A stretch of 64,000 nucleotides of DNA from Actinocatenispora sp036503555 (GCA_036503555.1 DASXWQ010000090.1:1-64000), one strand, 5' to 3'. Shown: positions 35,882 through 44,169, counted from the first letter of the stretch. The notes: generated by a model not told the origin, from the sequence alone. Numbers and translations: made by a program.

Positions 35882-37297
35882 TCACCTGCCTGGCCGGCAA
35901 TCACCGGTCTTCGGGTCGACGGCCGAGGGGCTCGTCGACGGCGACGGTGCGGTCGGGCTTGGGCTGGCCTTCCCGCTGGACTTCGGCGTCGGCGACGCGG
36001 ACTTGCCGGTCACGCCCGACTTCTTCGGCGTCGGCGACGGCGTCGCGCTGTGGCTCGGGGTCGGCGTCGGGGTCGCGCACACGGGCAGCAGGTTCGAGTT
36101 GCCCGCGCTGTCGTTCGTCAGCTCGTGCAGCGTGTTCAGCGCCTGCGCCCGGCTCGGGCTGTCGATGCCCTGCTCCACCCGGTTGCGGACCAGCCTGGTC
36201 AGGTCCGTGACCTTCGTGCCGCTCTTGACGTCCACAGTGGACAGATGTAGCCCCGCCACGTCACCCGGTACGCCTCGGAACACGGCGACGTACCCGTCGT
36301 CCGACGCGCCCACGTAGTACTGCGTCCGGGTGTACTGCCAGACGCCGAAGCCGGCGCCGCCGACCACGGCCAGGGCGATCAGCACGATCAACGCGTTGCG
36401 TACGGGATGGCGGCGGCGGGCGTCGGGCTCCTCGGGCTCCGGCTCCGGCTCCGCCGGGGGCTGGTTGCGTTGCTGCGCCAGCGCCGCGCGCGCCGCCGGG
36501 CTGGTCGGGTCGGCGACGGTCGTCATGCCGCGGTCGCGGGCGGCGGCGCCGCCGACGATCGGCTGCTGCTCCACGACGTTCCCGTCGACCACGTCGGCGA
36601 TGATCACCGTGACGTTGTCCGGGCCGCCGGCCCGCAGCGCCAACTGGATCAGCCGGTCCACGCACTGCGGCGCGTCCGGCGTACCGAGCATCGTCTCCGA
36701 GATCGTCTCGTCGCTCACGAACCCGTGCAGGCCGTCGCTGCACAGCAGGTAGCGGTCGCCGGGACGCGCCTCGCGTACCGAGAACTCGGGCTCGACGTCC
36801 TCGCCCTGCAACGCCCGCGTGATCAGCGAACGCTGCGGGTGGTTGTTCGCCTCCTCGGGCGTGATGCGGCCCTCGTCCACCAACATCTGGACGTACGAGT
36901 CGTCCTTGGTGATCTGGACGAACTGCTGGTCGCGCAGCTGGTACGCCCGGGAGTCGCCGACGTGCACGAGACCGAACCGCGTGCCGGAGAACAGCATCGC
37001 GGTCAGCGTCGTGCCCATGCCCTCCATCTGCGGGTTCGCCTGCACGGTCTCGCGCAGGTTCTGGTTCGCACCGGCGACCGCGTTGCGCAGCGCGTCGACC
37101 AGGTCCGGCCCGGGTACGTCGTCGTCGAGCGGGGCGAGCGCCGCGATCACGATGTTGCTGGCGACGTCACCGGCGGCCATCCCGCCCATGCCGTCGGCAA
37201 CCGCCAGCAGCCGCGGACCGGCGAACACCGAGTCCTGGTTGCCGTCACGGATCAGGCCGCGGTCGCTGTGCGCGGCGAAGCGAAGCGTGAGGGTCAT
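35882..37297 (-). CDS. pstP: PP2C-type protein phosphatase PstP
   Basis: 471 residues: a metal-dependent phosphatase domain (about 1-240) with SDRGLIRDGNQDS, LAVADGMGGMAAGD, VGDSRAY, LLCSDGL and GGPDNVTVI; a Pro/Glu linker; a membrane helix (RNALIVLIALAVVGGAGFGVW); and an extracellular domain with a Ser/Pro/Thr-rich tail. It dephosphorylates PknA/PknB and their targets. The ATG start at 37295-37297 has GGAGGCC upstream and overlaps by one base the stop of a 38-codon micro-ORF, an unusual feature for this operon. Confidence 0.95.
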   Translation of the reverse strand: MTLTLRFAAHSDRGLIRDGNQDSVFAGPRLLAVADGMGGMAAGDVASNIVIAALAPLDDDVPGPDLVDALRNAVAGANQNLRETVQANPQMEGMGTTLTAMLFSGTRFGLVHVGDSRAYQLRDQQFVQITKDDSYVQMLVDEGRITPEEANNHPQRSLITRALQGEDVEPEFSVREARPGDRYLLCSDGLHGFVSDETISETMLGTPDAPQCVDRLIQLALRAGGPDNVTVIIADVVDGNVVEQQPIVGGAAARDRGMTTVADPTSPAARAALAQQRNQPPAEPEPEPEEPDARRRHPVRNALIVLIALAVVGGAGFGVWQYTRTQYYVGASDDGYVAVFRGVPGDVAGLHLSTVDVKSGTKVTDLTRLVRNRVEQGIDSPSRAQALNTLHELTNDSAGNSNLLPVCATPTPTPSHSATPSPTPKKSGVTGKSASPTPKSSGKASPSPTAPSPSTSPSAVDPKTGDCRPGR

Positions 37298-37413
37298 CAG
37301 GCGGCCTCCGTGGCGCGCCGGCGCAGCGCGCCGCCATGCCGGAAGGCGCCGTGCGTGACGCGCCGGAAGGCGCCAGGCGTGTGACGCCGTGCGGCGCCAG
37401 GCGTGCGGGTCAT
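37297..37413 (-). CDS. Micro-ORF 2 (38 codons), apparently coupled to pstP
   Basis: ATG at 37411-37413 with GGAGG 8 bases upstream; stop TGA overlaps the pstP ATG as TGATG. The peptide is Arg/Ala/Gly-rich and composed of degenerate 8-9 residue repeats (HTPGAFRRV / THGAFRH). The upstream region and first codons (GGAGGCC-N5-ATGACC) duplicate those of pstP, so it may be a by-product of a duplicated translation-initiation region and not a functional protein. No known family. Confidence 0.35.
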   Translation of the reverse strand: MTRTPGAARRHTPGAFRRVTHGAFRHGGALRRRATEAA

Positions 37414-37469
37414 CGGGTGGCCTCCGCGGCACGGGGGCGGCGGACGCAGCCACCGGGGAATGGGGTCAT
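37410..37469 (-). CDS. Micro-ORF 1 (19 codons), apparently coupled to micro-ORF 2
   Basis: ATG at 37467-37469 preceded by GGCAGGCC; stop overlaps the ATG of micro-ORF 2 by 4 bases (ATGA). Begins MTPF and ends with GCGGAGGCC, which doubles as the ribosome binding site of the next ORF. No known family; coding status uncertain. Confidence 0.28.
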   Translation of the reverse strand: MTPFPGGCVRRPRAAEATR

Positions 37470-37539
37470 GAGGCGGCCTGCCGTCGCGTCGTGGTGATCA
37501 CCGGTACAGGAGGATGTGCGGGAACACCGGAAGTCATAG

Positions 37540-38025
37540 TCATGGCCGAAGTTCGAGTGCGGTGCGACCGATCCGGATCGGCACACCAAGGGGGACAGGA
37601 GTTGGTCCGGAGACCTTAGCGCGATCCAGGTATGTCCCGTTGGTCGAGCCGGCGTCTTCCAGGAACCATTCCCCGTTCCTCGACACGAGACGGGCATGTC
37701 GGGAAGACGCGTAGTCATCGGTCAGGACCAGAGTGGAGTCTTCCGCGCGGCCCATGGTGATCGGCTGGCCGGTCAACGTGATCGTCGTACCGGCCAGTGC
37801 CCCCTCCGTCACCACCAGTACCCGCGCGGATCTGCCACGTTTCACCCGCGCGCCGGGCGGCGGTGGCGGCGCGGTGGCCTGCACCCCGCGGGGTGCGGCC
37901 ACCAGCCGGTTACTGCGATTGCCCGCCCACAGGTCGCGTCGGACGACCCCGGCGACCGCGAAAACGAAGATCCACAACAGCGCCAGGAAGCCGAACCTGG
38001 CGACGGCCAGGACGATCGAGGGCAT
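37540..38025 (-). CDS. fhaB: FHA-domain membrane protein FhaB/FipA
   Basis: 161 residues: an N-terminal membrane helix (SIVLAVARFGFLALLWIFVFAVAGVV, about 3-28), a basic/Pro linker and a C-terminal FHA domain (about 88-158) with the phosphothreonine-binding residues in MGRAEDS, DDYASSRHARLV and DAGSTNGTYL. It binds phosphorylated PknB/PbpA-type partners and links them to the divisome. The ATG start overlaps the fhaA stop by one base (TGATG). A 240-base repeat-containing gap separates it from pstP. Confidence 0.95.
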   Translation of the reverse strand: MPSIVLAVARFGFLALLWIFVFAVAGVVRRDLWAGNRSNRLVAAPRGVQATAPPPPPGARVKRGRSARVLVVTEGALAGTTITLTGQPITMGRAEDSTLVLTDDYASSRHARLVSRNGEWFLEDAGSTNGTYLDRAKVSGPTPVPLGVPIRIGRTALELRP

Positions 38026-38813
38026 CAGCCGTCCACGTGGAACGTCAGCGAAGTCGTGCCGAACTGGATCACGTCACCCGGGCGCAGCGCCACGGCCGAG
38101 ATCCGCTGCCCGTTGACCACCGTGCCGTTCGTCGAGCCGAGATCCGTCAACACGACCCGCGTACCGTCGAAGTCCAGCCGGGCGTGCCGGCGCGAGATGC
38201 CCACGTCGGCCAGCCGCAACTGCGCCTGCTCGCCGCGACCGATGATCGTCGAACCGATCGCCAGCGCGAACTGGCGCCCGTCGTTCGACACCATCCGCGC
38301 GTTCGGCGTCTGCTGCATCGGCGGCGCCGGCGGCCCCGACGTGCTGTACGCCTCCGGCCCCGGTCCGGGCGCACCCGGCGGCGGACCCTGCTGGTACTGC
38401 TGGTCGTAACCCTGCTGCTGGGCCGGCTCCGGCTGCTGCCCGCCGGTGTAGACCTCGGCGGTGACCCGGAACATACCGGTGTCGAGACCTTCACCACGCT
38501 CGATCTCGACGATGACGTCCCCGTACACCGTCCAGCCCTGCTCGCCGATGAACTCGGCCTGGGTCTGCGCCAGCTCCTGTGCGAGCGCCGCAGCATACGG
38601 CGCGAGCCGGCTGTGATCGTAAGGCGAGAGATCGATCACGTACCGGTTGGGGACGAGCGTGCGGCCGCCAGCCAGGATCGCCTTGTGCGCCTCAGCTTCT
38701 CGCTGCATGGCACTGGCGATCTCGACTGGGTGCACGACCCCCCTGAAGACCTTGGCAAAGGTGCCCTCCACCAAGTTCTCCAACCGCTTCTCGAAGCGTT
38801 GCAGAACGCTCAC
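38025..38813 (-). CDS. fhaA: FHA-domain protein FhaA with N-terminal DUF3662 domain
   Basis: 262 residues: DUF3662/FhaA N-terminal domain (about 1-125; VLQRFEKRLENLVEGTFAKVFRG...HPVEIASAMQREAE), a Gln/Pro/Gly-rich linker and a C-terminal FHA domain (about 185-260) with IGRGEQ, ISRRHARLDFD and LGSTNGTVVNG. In mycobacteria FhaA binds the phosphorylated pseudokinase MviN and PknB and restrains wall synthesis. The GTG start at 38811-38813 is chosen for GAGGAGG upstream and the family N-terminus. First gene of the minus-strand operon. Confidence 0.95.
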   Translation of the reverse strand: MSVLQRFEKRLENLVEGTFAKVFRGVVHPVEIASAMQREAEAHKAILAGGRTLVPNRYVIDLSPYDHSRLAPYAAALAQELAQTQAEFIGEQGWTVYGDVIVEIERGEGLDTGMFRVTAEVYTGGQQPEPAQQQGYDQQYQQGPPPGAPGPGPEAYSTSGPPAPPMQQTPNARMVSNDGRQFALAIGSTIIGRGEQAQLRLADVGISRRHARLDFDGTRVVLTDLGSTNGTVVNGQRISAVALRPGDVIQFGTTSLTFHVDG

Positions 38814-38976
38814 CGGCTCCTCCTCGGCTTCCGTGACCCCGATGGTATCGGGCGGGACCACTCCCGTCGGCAGGAGCGTTCCTCCTCGTGCTAGGCTTTC
38901 GCCGCTGTCCGAGCTTGCACTATGACGCTCGGAGAGCGGGGCAGGGGCCATCGGCTCCCGAGCCCGGCGGGCACTG

Positions 38977-38982
38977 TAACCT
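38977..38982 (+). promoter_or_regulatory. -10 box of tRNA-Leu
   Basis: TAACCT, 51 bases before the mature tRNA 5' end, in the region shared with the divergent fhaA operon. Confidence 0.45.
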
Positions 38983-39033
38983 ATGTACCCGCAAACACTC
39001 CCGCGGTCCTCACCGGGTTGCGGGTGTGGCCAC

Positions 39034-39116
39034 GGGGAAGTGGCGGAATGGCAGACGCGCACGGTTCAGGTCCGTGTGCCCGAAAGGGCGTGGGGGTTCA
39101 ACTCCCCCCTTCCCCA
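39034..39116 (+). tRNA. tRNA-Leu (anticodon CAG)
   Basis: 83 nucleotides. The acceptor stem GGGGAAG pairs with CTTCCCC, with discriminator A. The anticodon loop TTCAGGT gives CAG for the CUG codon. The long variable arm of a class II tRNA (TGCCCGAAAGGGCG) and the T arm GGGGGTTCAACTCCCCC are present. The 3' CCA is not encoded. It is divergent from fhaA, its usual position next to the pknB operon in actinobacteria. Confidence 0.95.
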
Positions 39117-39457
39117 CCCGAATGGCCGGACTGTGTCCGCGGAGTGCGCGGACTGGTTCGGGTGGTGTTTCCCCGGGGGCCGAGCCCCCGAACCCCCGCG
39201 TTCCTTGTTCCTCGGGGTCCTGTGTGGGCGCTCGTCGCTTCACCAGCCGGCGTGACTTCCGCGGGCTCGTCGCTTCACCAACCGGCTCGCTTCACCAACC
39301 GGCGTGATCTCCGCCGGCTTCGCCGACTGGCGTGATCTACCGGTGTGACGTCAGCTCCCTTTGCTGACTGGCGGGGCTTCTGTCCGCTCTTAACTGGCGT
39401 GACTTGCGCCCATCCAACACCGGCTTTGTGGTGCGGCGTGCCTGGGGTGCTGCGGGC
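39117..39457. other. Intergenic stretch with degenerate short repeats
   Basis: 341 bases, no supported gene. From about 39236 to 39400 a degenerate direct repeat of roughly 22-28 bases recurs (CGCTTCACCAACCGGCGTGA and shortened forms). GC content falls towards 39400. Perhaps decayed sequence; no mobile element signature was found. Confidence 0.5.
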
Positions 39458-39940
39458 TCAACGGGTGTCCTGGTTGGGCTTGGGGCAGCCGGGTGGGGTG
39501 GTGGCCTGGGTCAGGGTGTCGAGGATGCGGGAGAGGTGGGCGCGGTCGTGCGGGTCGAGGGCCTGGAAGAGGTTCTCGGCGGTCTGGCGGCGGGTGTCCT
39601 GGAGTTGGGTGAGGCGGGCGCGGCCGGCCTCGGTGAGGGTCAGTAGGACGCTGCGGCGGTCGGCGGGGTCCGGTTGGCGGGTGACCAGGCCGGCCTGTTC
39701 GAGCGCGTCCACGACGGTGGTGGCCGAACGGGGCACGATGTCGAGCTGGGCGGCGAGCGCGACGATGCGCAGGGGTACGTCGCTGCGGGCGATCATGCGC
39801 AGCGCGCGGGCCTGGGCGGGGGTGAGCCCCAGCGGGGCAAGGTGCTCCGCTGACCGGGTACGGATGCGCTTGCTCAGCTGGAAGAAGAGTTCGGCAAGGT
39901 GCGCGGCCGAATCGTCGGGAACGGGATCGTTGCTGGTCAC
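39458..39940 (-). CDS. MarR family transcriptional regulator
   Basis: 160 residues with the MarR winged helix: dimer helices, recognition region (LRIVALAAQLDIVPRSATTVVDALEQAGLV) and the wing DPADRRSVLLTLTEAGRA. GTG start chosen for GGGGAG at 7 bases; the longer frame upstream lies outside the family's N-terminus. It stands just downstream of the exporter-type ABC operon on the same strand, separated by a terminator, so it may or may not regulate it. Confidence 0.9.
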   Translation of the reverse strand: MTSNDPVPDDSAAHLAELFFQLSKRIRTRSAEHLAPLGLTPAQARALRMIARSDVPLRIVALAAQLDIVPRSATTVVDALEQAGLVTRQPDPADRRSVLLTLTEAGRARLTQLQDTRRQTAENLFQALDPHDRAHLSRILDTLTQATTPPGCPKPNQDTR

Positions 39941-39985
39941 CGCGGTGCTCCCCGGGTCTGGGTGCTGGGAGTCTACCGGGGCACG

Positions 39986-40012
39986 GCGCCGCCGGGTTGC
40001 GCCCGGCGGCGC
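39986..40012 (-). terminator. Terminator after the ABC exporter operon
   Basis: Perfect 11-bp stem (GCGCCGCCGGG with CCCGGCGGCGC) around TTGCG, five bases after the permease stop codon. Confidence 0.7.
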
Positions 40013-40017
40013 GATGC

Positions 40018-41673
40018 TCAGCCGATGTCGCGGCGGCGGAAGGCGAACAGGCCGGCCACGGTGAACGCGGTGGCCACGACCACCAGGACGACGATCGGGG
40101 TGGCGCTGACCTCGCCGCCGGGCAGCTTCGGCAGGTGCGTGAACGGCGACAGGTCGAGTACCCGCTGGTTGAGCTTGAACAGCCCGCCGAACTCGCCGAT
40201 CACCAGGAACGCGCCGAGTACCGCCCACGCCGCGACGGTCAGCCGGGGCAGCAGGCCGAACAGGAACACCACGATGCCTGCCACGACCAGCGCGGCCGGC
40301 GCCTGCACGAGGCCGGCCGCGACCAGCCGGGGTACCTGACCGCCCACGTCACCGGTACGCAGGCCGTGCGCGAGGCCGGCGACCAGCCCGCTGAGCGCCA
40401 TCAGTACGACGACGCCGAGCGCGGCGAGGACGACGTGGCTCGCGGCCCAGCGCACCCGGCCGACGCGGGTGGCGAGCAGCGGCTCGGCGCGCAGCGCGGT
40501 CTCCTCGGTACGCATGCGCAGCAGGGCCTGCGTGGCGTACACGGCGGCGACGATGCCGGCGGCGCTCATCGCGAACGACAGGTACGAGTCGACGAGGTTC
40601 TGTTCGCCGCCGAGCTTGGCGAGCATGTCCTTGATCTGCTTGGTGTTGGCGAACTCGGCGACGCCGGCGGCGATGCTGCCGAGGGCGCCGCTCAGTACGA
40701 CGAACCCGACCGCCCAGCCGATCAGCGGGCCCCGCTGCAACCGCCAGGCCAGCGCGAACGAGCTGCGCAACTGCGGGGGAGCGGCCGCCGGTCCGAGCCG
40801 CGGCGGGAGCAGGCCGGCGCCCATGTCGCGGTGCCCGGCCAGGACGTACCCGGTGGTGAGCAGCGCGGCGGTGGCGACCGCGGCGAGCCCGAACACCCAG
40901 AAGTGCGGCTGCGCGGCGAACGAACGGATCTGTAGCGTCCAGCCCAGTGGTGAGATCCACGACAGGAACGACGCGTCGTGCGCGCTGTCACCGACCGCGC
41001 GCAGCAGGTACGCGGCGGCGAGCGTCGCGGCGGCCATGCCGTTCGCGGCGCGGGACGTCTCGGTGAGCTGCGCGGTCACGGCCGCGATGCCGGTGAACAC
41101 CAAGCCGGCGGCCGCGATCGCGAAGCCGAACGTGAACGCCTCGCTGGCCGGGATGCCGCCGGAGGTGAGCCCGACGCCGACGACCGGTACGGCTACCAGG
41201 TTGGCGCCGAGGGCGACGACCACGCCGGCGGTGAGCGCCGCGTACCGGCCGACGACGCCGGCGCCGACGAGTTCGAGGCGGCCCGCCTCCTCGTCGCCGC
41301 GGGTGTGCCGGACGAGCGTGAAGATGCTCATCAGGGCGAGCAGGCCGGCGCCGTAGATGCCGAGTTTCCAGGTGGCGAGGCCGCCGAGGCTGCCGAGGTC
41401 GTCGGGCGGGCCGTACATGGCGATGGTGGCGGGATTGTCGCCGGCGGTGGCGGCGAGCGCATGCCGGGACGCGGCGGACGCGTACAGGCCCTTGACGCTG
41501 GCGGCGCTGCCGGCGGCGAGGACGAACTGGACGGCGAGCCAGATCGGCAGCATGACCCGGTCGCGCCGCAACGCGAGCCGGATCAGGGTGCCGGTGCCGA
41601 CCAGGCCCGACGACCGGCCGGGCGTCACGGCGGCGGTCGTCTCAGCGACGCGGGTCGGCGTACCGGCGGTCAT
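40018..41673 (-). CDS. ABC exporter permease (polyketide-antibiotic-exporter type)
   Basis: 551 residues with about 12 membrane helices in two halves, matching the large fused permeases of antibiotic exporters (TnrB3-like). The N-terminal half carries an extracytoplasmic loop after the first helix; the C-terminal half begins near FALAWRLQRGPLIGW (about 335). No nucleotide-binding motif, as expected of a permease subunit. ATG start overlaps the stop of the ATPase gene by 4 bases (ATGA), coupling the two. Probably exports a hydrophobic compound; no biosynthetic genes are nearby, so self-defence against environmental toxins is likely. Confidence 0.9.
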   Translation of the reverse strand: MTAGTPTRVAETTAAVTPGRSSGLVGTGTLIRLALRRDRVMLPIWLAVQFVLAAGSAASVKGLYASAASRHALAATAGDNPATIAMYGPPDDLGSLGGLATWKLGIYGAGLLALMSIFTLVRHTRGDEEAGRLELVGAGVVGRYAALTAGVVVALGANLVAVPVVGVGLTSGGIPASEAFTFGFAIAAAGLVFTGIAAVTAQLTETSRAANGMAAATLAAAYLLRAVGDSAHDASFLSWISPLGWTLQIRSFAAQPHFWVFGLAAVATAALLTTGYVLAGHRDMGAGLLPPRLGPAAAPPQLRSSFALAWRLQRGPLIGWAVGFVVLSGALGSIAAGVAEFANTKQIKDMLAKLGGEQNLVDSYLSFAMSAAGIVAAVYATQALLRMRTEETALRAEPLLATRVGRVRWAASHVVLAALGVVVLMALSGLVAGLAHGLRTGDVGGQVPRLVAAGLVQAPAALVVAGIVVFLFGLLPRLTVAAWAVLGAFLVIGEFGGLFKLNQRVLDLSPFTHLPKLPGGEVSATPIVVLVVVATAFTVAGLFAFRRRDIG

Positions 41674-42572
41674 GCCGACACCGCCGGCCGGTCCGCCTCG
41701 TAGTGCCGGAGGAACAGCTCCTCCAGCGTCGGCGGCTGGCTCGTCAGGCTGCGTACGCCGACCTGGGTGAGGCGCCGCAGCAGCTCGTCGAGCTTCGCGG
41801 TGTCGACCTCGCAGCTGAGGCGGTTCCCGTCGGCGACGAGGTCGTACACGCCTGCCATGGTGGCGATGCCGTCGACCGGGCCGGACAGCTCCGCGCTGAT
41901 CGACGTACGCGTCAGGTGGCGCAGGTCGGCGAGCGTGCCGGTCTCGACCGTACGGCCGTTGCGGATGATGCTGACTCGGTCGCACAGCGCCTCGACCTCG
42001 GCGAGGATGTGGCTGGACAGCAGGACGGTACGGCCGCCGCGGCGTTCCTCGCCGATGCAGTCCCGGAACACCTCCTCCATCAGCGGGTCGAGCCCGGACG
42101 TCGGCTCGTCGAGGACGAGCAGCTCGACGTCGGAGGCGAGGGCCGCGACGAGCGCGACCTTCTGCCGGTTGCCCTTGGAGTAGCTGCGGCCCTTCTTGCG
42201 CGGGTCGAGGTCGAAGCGGTCCAGCAGGTCGGCGCGGCGCTTCGGGTCGAGTCCGCCGCGCAGCCGGCCGAGCAGGTCGATGACCTCGCCGCCGGTGAGG
42301 GTGGGCCAGAGGCTCACGTCGCCCGGCACGTACGCCAGGCGGCGGTGCAGCGTGGTCGCCTCGCGCCAGGGGTCGCCGCCGAGGAGGCTGGCGGTGCCAC
42401 CGTCGGCGCGGAGCAGGCCGAGGAGAACGCGGATGGTGGTGGACTTCCCGGCGCCGTTGGGGCCGAGGAAGCCGTGCACCTCGCCGGTCGCGACGTGCAG
42501 GTCGAGCTCGTCGAGTGCCTTGGTACGGCCGAACGACTTGGTCAGTCCGACCACGGAGATGGCATCGGTCAT
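41670..42572 (-). CDS. ABC exporter ATP-binding protein
   Basis: 300 residues: Walker A GPNGAGKSTT (about 37-46), Q-loop region before PGDVSLWPTL, a signature motif written YSKGNRQK (a degenerate LSGGQ, common in DrrA-like exporters), Walker B LLVLDEPTSGLDP and H-loop LLSSHIL, then the C-terminal regulatory extension of drug-exporter ATPases. Powers the adjacent permease. Start ATG. Its promoter region (42573-42661) is shared with a divergent GbsR/MarR-like gene and contains nested inverted repeats. Confidence 0.94.
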   Translation of the reverse strand: MTDAISVVGLTKSFGRTKALDELDLHVATGEVHGFLGPNGAGKSTTIRVLLGLLRADGGTASLLGGDPWREATTLHRRLAYVPGDVSLWPTLTGGEVIDLLGRLRGGLDPKRRADLLDRFDLDPRKKGRSYSKGNRQKVALVAALASDVELLVLDEPTSGLDPLMEEVFRDCIGEERRGGRTVLLSSHILAEVEALCDRVSIIRNGRTVETGTLADLRHLTRTSISAELSGPVDGIATMAGVYDLVADGNRLSCEVDTAKLDELLRRLTQVGVRSLTSQPPTLEELFLRHYEADRPAVSA

Positions 42573-42583
42573 GCGATCGACGC

Positions 42584-42622
42584 TACACTTGTTTCACAAA
42601 AACGTGAAGTTAGTAAAGTGTA
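42584..42622. promoter_or_regulatory. Nested inverted repeats between the ABC exporter and its likely regulator
   Basis: Outer arms TACACTT (42584-42590) and AAGTGTA (42616-42622); inner arms TTCAC (42593-42597) and GTGAA (42604-42608). The segment is A/T-rich for this genome and lies between divergent genes, as expected for an operator of the GbsR/MarR-like protein. Confidence 0.55.
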
Positions 42623-42661
42623 TAAAATTGGGCCACCGGTTGACAGGCGAGGGAGGCGACA

Positions 42662-43144
42662 GTGGCGGATACCGACGGCGAGCGCCGTGACGACGGCGGC
42701 ATCGTCCGATACCGCGAGCGTCTCGCCGCCACGCTGACCAGCGTCGGCCTGCCGCGGATGCCCGCGCGGGTGTGGGCCGCGCTCTTCGTCGCCGACTCCG
42801 GCCGCCTCACCGCCGCCGAACTGGCCGACACGCTCAAGGTCAGCCCGGCCGCGATCTCCGGCGCCACCCGGTACCTCGGGCAGGTGAAGCTGGCGTTCCG
42901 GGAACGGGAGCCGGGCAGCCGCCGGGACCACTTCGTGGTCCGCGACGACATGTGGCAGGCCGCGATCACCGGCCGCGACCAGATGCTGCTCCAGCTTCAG
43001 GACGCCCTGCGCGAGGGCATCTCCATCCTCGGCGCGGACACCCCCGCCGGTGTCCGCATGGCCGAGTCCGTCGACTTCATGAACTTCCTGGTGGAAGAGA
43101 TGGAGCTGATGCTGAAACGCTGGCAGGAGCGCCGCGGCAGGTGA
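42662..43144 (+). CDS. GbsR/MarR-type transcriptional regulator
   Basis: 160 residues: an N-terminal winged helix (GLPRMPARVWAALFVADSGRLTAAELADTLKVSPAAISGATRYL, about 29-72) with wing FREREPGSRRDHFVV, then an alpha-helical C-terminal half. This subtype is regularly divergent from, and regulates, antibiotic-exporter ABC operons in actinobacteria, as it is here. GTG start with GGGAGG at 42651-42656. Convergent with the adenosine deaminase gene (3-base gap). Confidence 0.88.
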   Translation: MADTDGERRDDGGIVRYRERLAATLTSVGLPRMPARVWAALFVADSGRLTAAELADTLKVSPAAISGATRYLGQVKLAFREREPGSRRDHFVVRDDMWQAAITGRDQMLLQLQDALREGISILGADTPAGVRMAESVDFMNFLVEEMELMLKRWQERRGR

Positions 43145-43147
43145 GCG

Positions 43148-44128
43148 TCACGCCGGCCAGGTGTCGGCACCGATCGCCCGCAGCCGGTCCCGGGTCGCCT
43201 CGTCACAGGCCGCACCGGCCACGCCCGCCGCGTACGCCGACTGCGGGGTGACGCCCAGCTTCGCCGCGATCTCGTACTCCTGGCCCAGGTCGGTGTTGAA
43301 CATCGCCGGGTCGTCGGTGTTGATCGTGCACTGGGCGCCCGCCGCGAGCAGTGCCGGCAGCGGATGGTCGGCCAGGTCCGCGACCGCCCGGGTACGCAGG
43401 TTCGACGTGGGGCAGACGTCCAGGACGGTGCCGGCGGCGACGATGTCGGAGAGCAGCGCCGGGTCGTCCACGGCGTGGATGCCGTGCCGGATCCGGTCCG
43501 GCCGCAGCAGCTCGACCACCTCGCGCATCGAGTCCGGGCCGGCCGTCTCGCCGGAGTGCGGTACGACGGCCAGGCCGCCGTCGCGCGCGATGTCGAACGC
43601 CCGCACGTACGGCCGGACCGGGCGGCCGACCTCGATGCCGCCGATGCCGAGACCGACGATCCCACGGTCCGCGTACCGCACCGACCAGCGGGCGCACTCC
43701 TCGGCCAGCTCGGGCGAGCCGTTGCGGTACAGGTCGGGAGTCAGCCGTACCTCGACGCCGTGCTGTTCGCGCGCGGCGGCGACGCCGTCGGCGTACCCCT
43801 CGTAGAGGGTGGCCCACGCCATGCCGCGCTCGACCCGCTCGGGCGGGGAGAAGATCCCCTCCACGTAGACCGCGCCGTACGAGGCGGCCTCGGCGGCGTA
43901 GTCGACCACGATCTGCGTGAAGTCCTCTGCGGTGCGCAGGCAGTTCGTGGTCAGGAACCACACCTTGATGAAGTGGTCGAAGTCGGTGAACTCGTACATC
44001 TCGGTGAGTCCCTCGACGGTGTCCGCGGGCAGCGTCTCGCCGTTGCGCCGGGCGATGGACAGCAGCGTCCCGGGCCGGATCGCGCCTTCCAGGTGCACGT
44101 GCAACTCGATCTTCGGGTACGTCGTCAC
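43148..44128 (-). CDS. add: Adenosine deaminase
   Basis: 326 residues, a zinc-dependent TIM-barrel amidohydrolase converting adenosine to inosine in purine salvage. Seen: metal site HVHLEGAI (about 9-16), the substrate glycine segment GIGGIEVG, VPHSGETAG (metal His plus catalytic Glu), HGIHAVDDP and the metal-binding Asp pair in TINTDDPAMF. Slightly shorter than animal enzymes but normal for bacteria. GTG start. A close relative, aminofutalosine deaminase of menaquinone synthesis, shares these motifs and cannot be fully excluded. Confidence 0.88.
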   Translation of the reverse strand: MTTYPKIELHVHLEGAIRPGTLLSIARRNGETLPADTVEGLTEMYEFTDFDHFIKVWFLTTNCLRTAEDFTQIVVDYAAEAASYGAVYVEGIFSPPERVERGMAWATLYEGYADGVAAAREQHGVEVRLTPDLYRNGSPELAEECARWSVRYADRGIVGLGIGGIEVGRPVRPYVRAFDIARDGGLAVVPHSGETAGPDSMREVVELLRPDRIRHGIHAVDDPALLSDIVAAGTVLDVCPTSNLRTRAVADLADHPLPALLAAGAQCTINTDDPAMFNTDLGQEYEIAAKLGVTPQSAYAAGVAGAACDEATRDRLRAIGADTWPA

Positions 44129-44157
44129 GTCCGTGAACCTACGCTCGACCGCGTCGT

Positions 44158-44163
44158 TACCCT
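44158..44163 (+). promoter_or_regulatory. -10 box of a probable leaderless transcript
   Basis: TACCCT ends 6 bases before the ATG at 44170, with no ribosome binding site. Confidence 0.45.
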
Positions 44164-44169
44164 GGCGCG

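Larger units (their letters stand above)
37290..37485 (-). repeat. Duplicated translation-start region and ~24-bp degenerate repeats between fhaB and pstP
   Basis: Three related copies of a ribosome-binding-site plus ATGACC segment end at 37295, 37411 and 37467. Between the first two are about three degenerate 24-27 base units of the type GCGCCGGAAGGCGCCAGGCG. Elsewhere in this operon neighbouring genes overlap or nearly abut, so this 240-base insert stands out. Confidence 0.7.

Noticed and set aside
39117..39457. Integrated mobile element behind tRNA-Leu
   Set aside because: No integrase, transposase or duplicated tRNA 3' end is visible in the next 20 kb.
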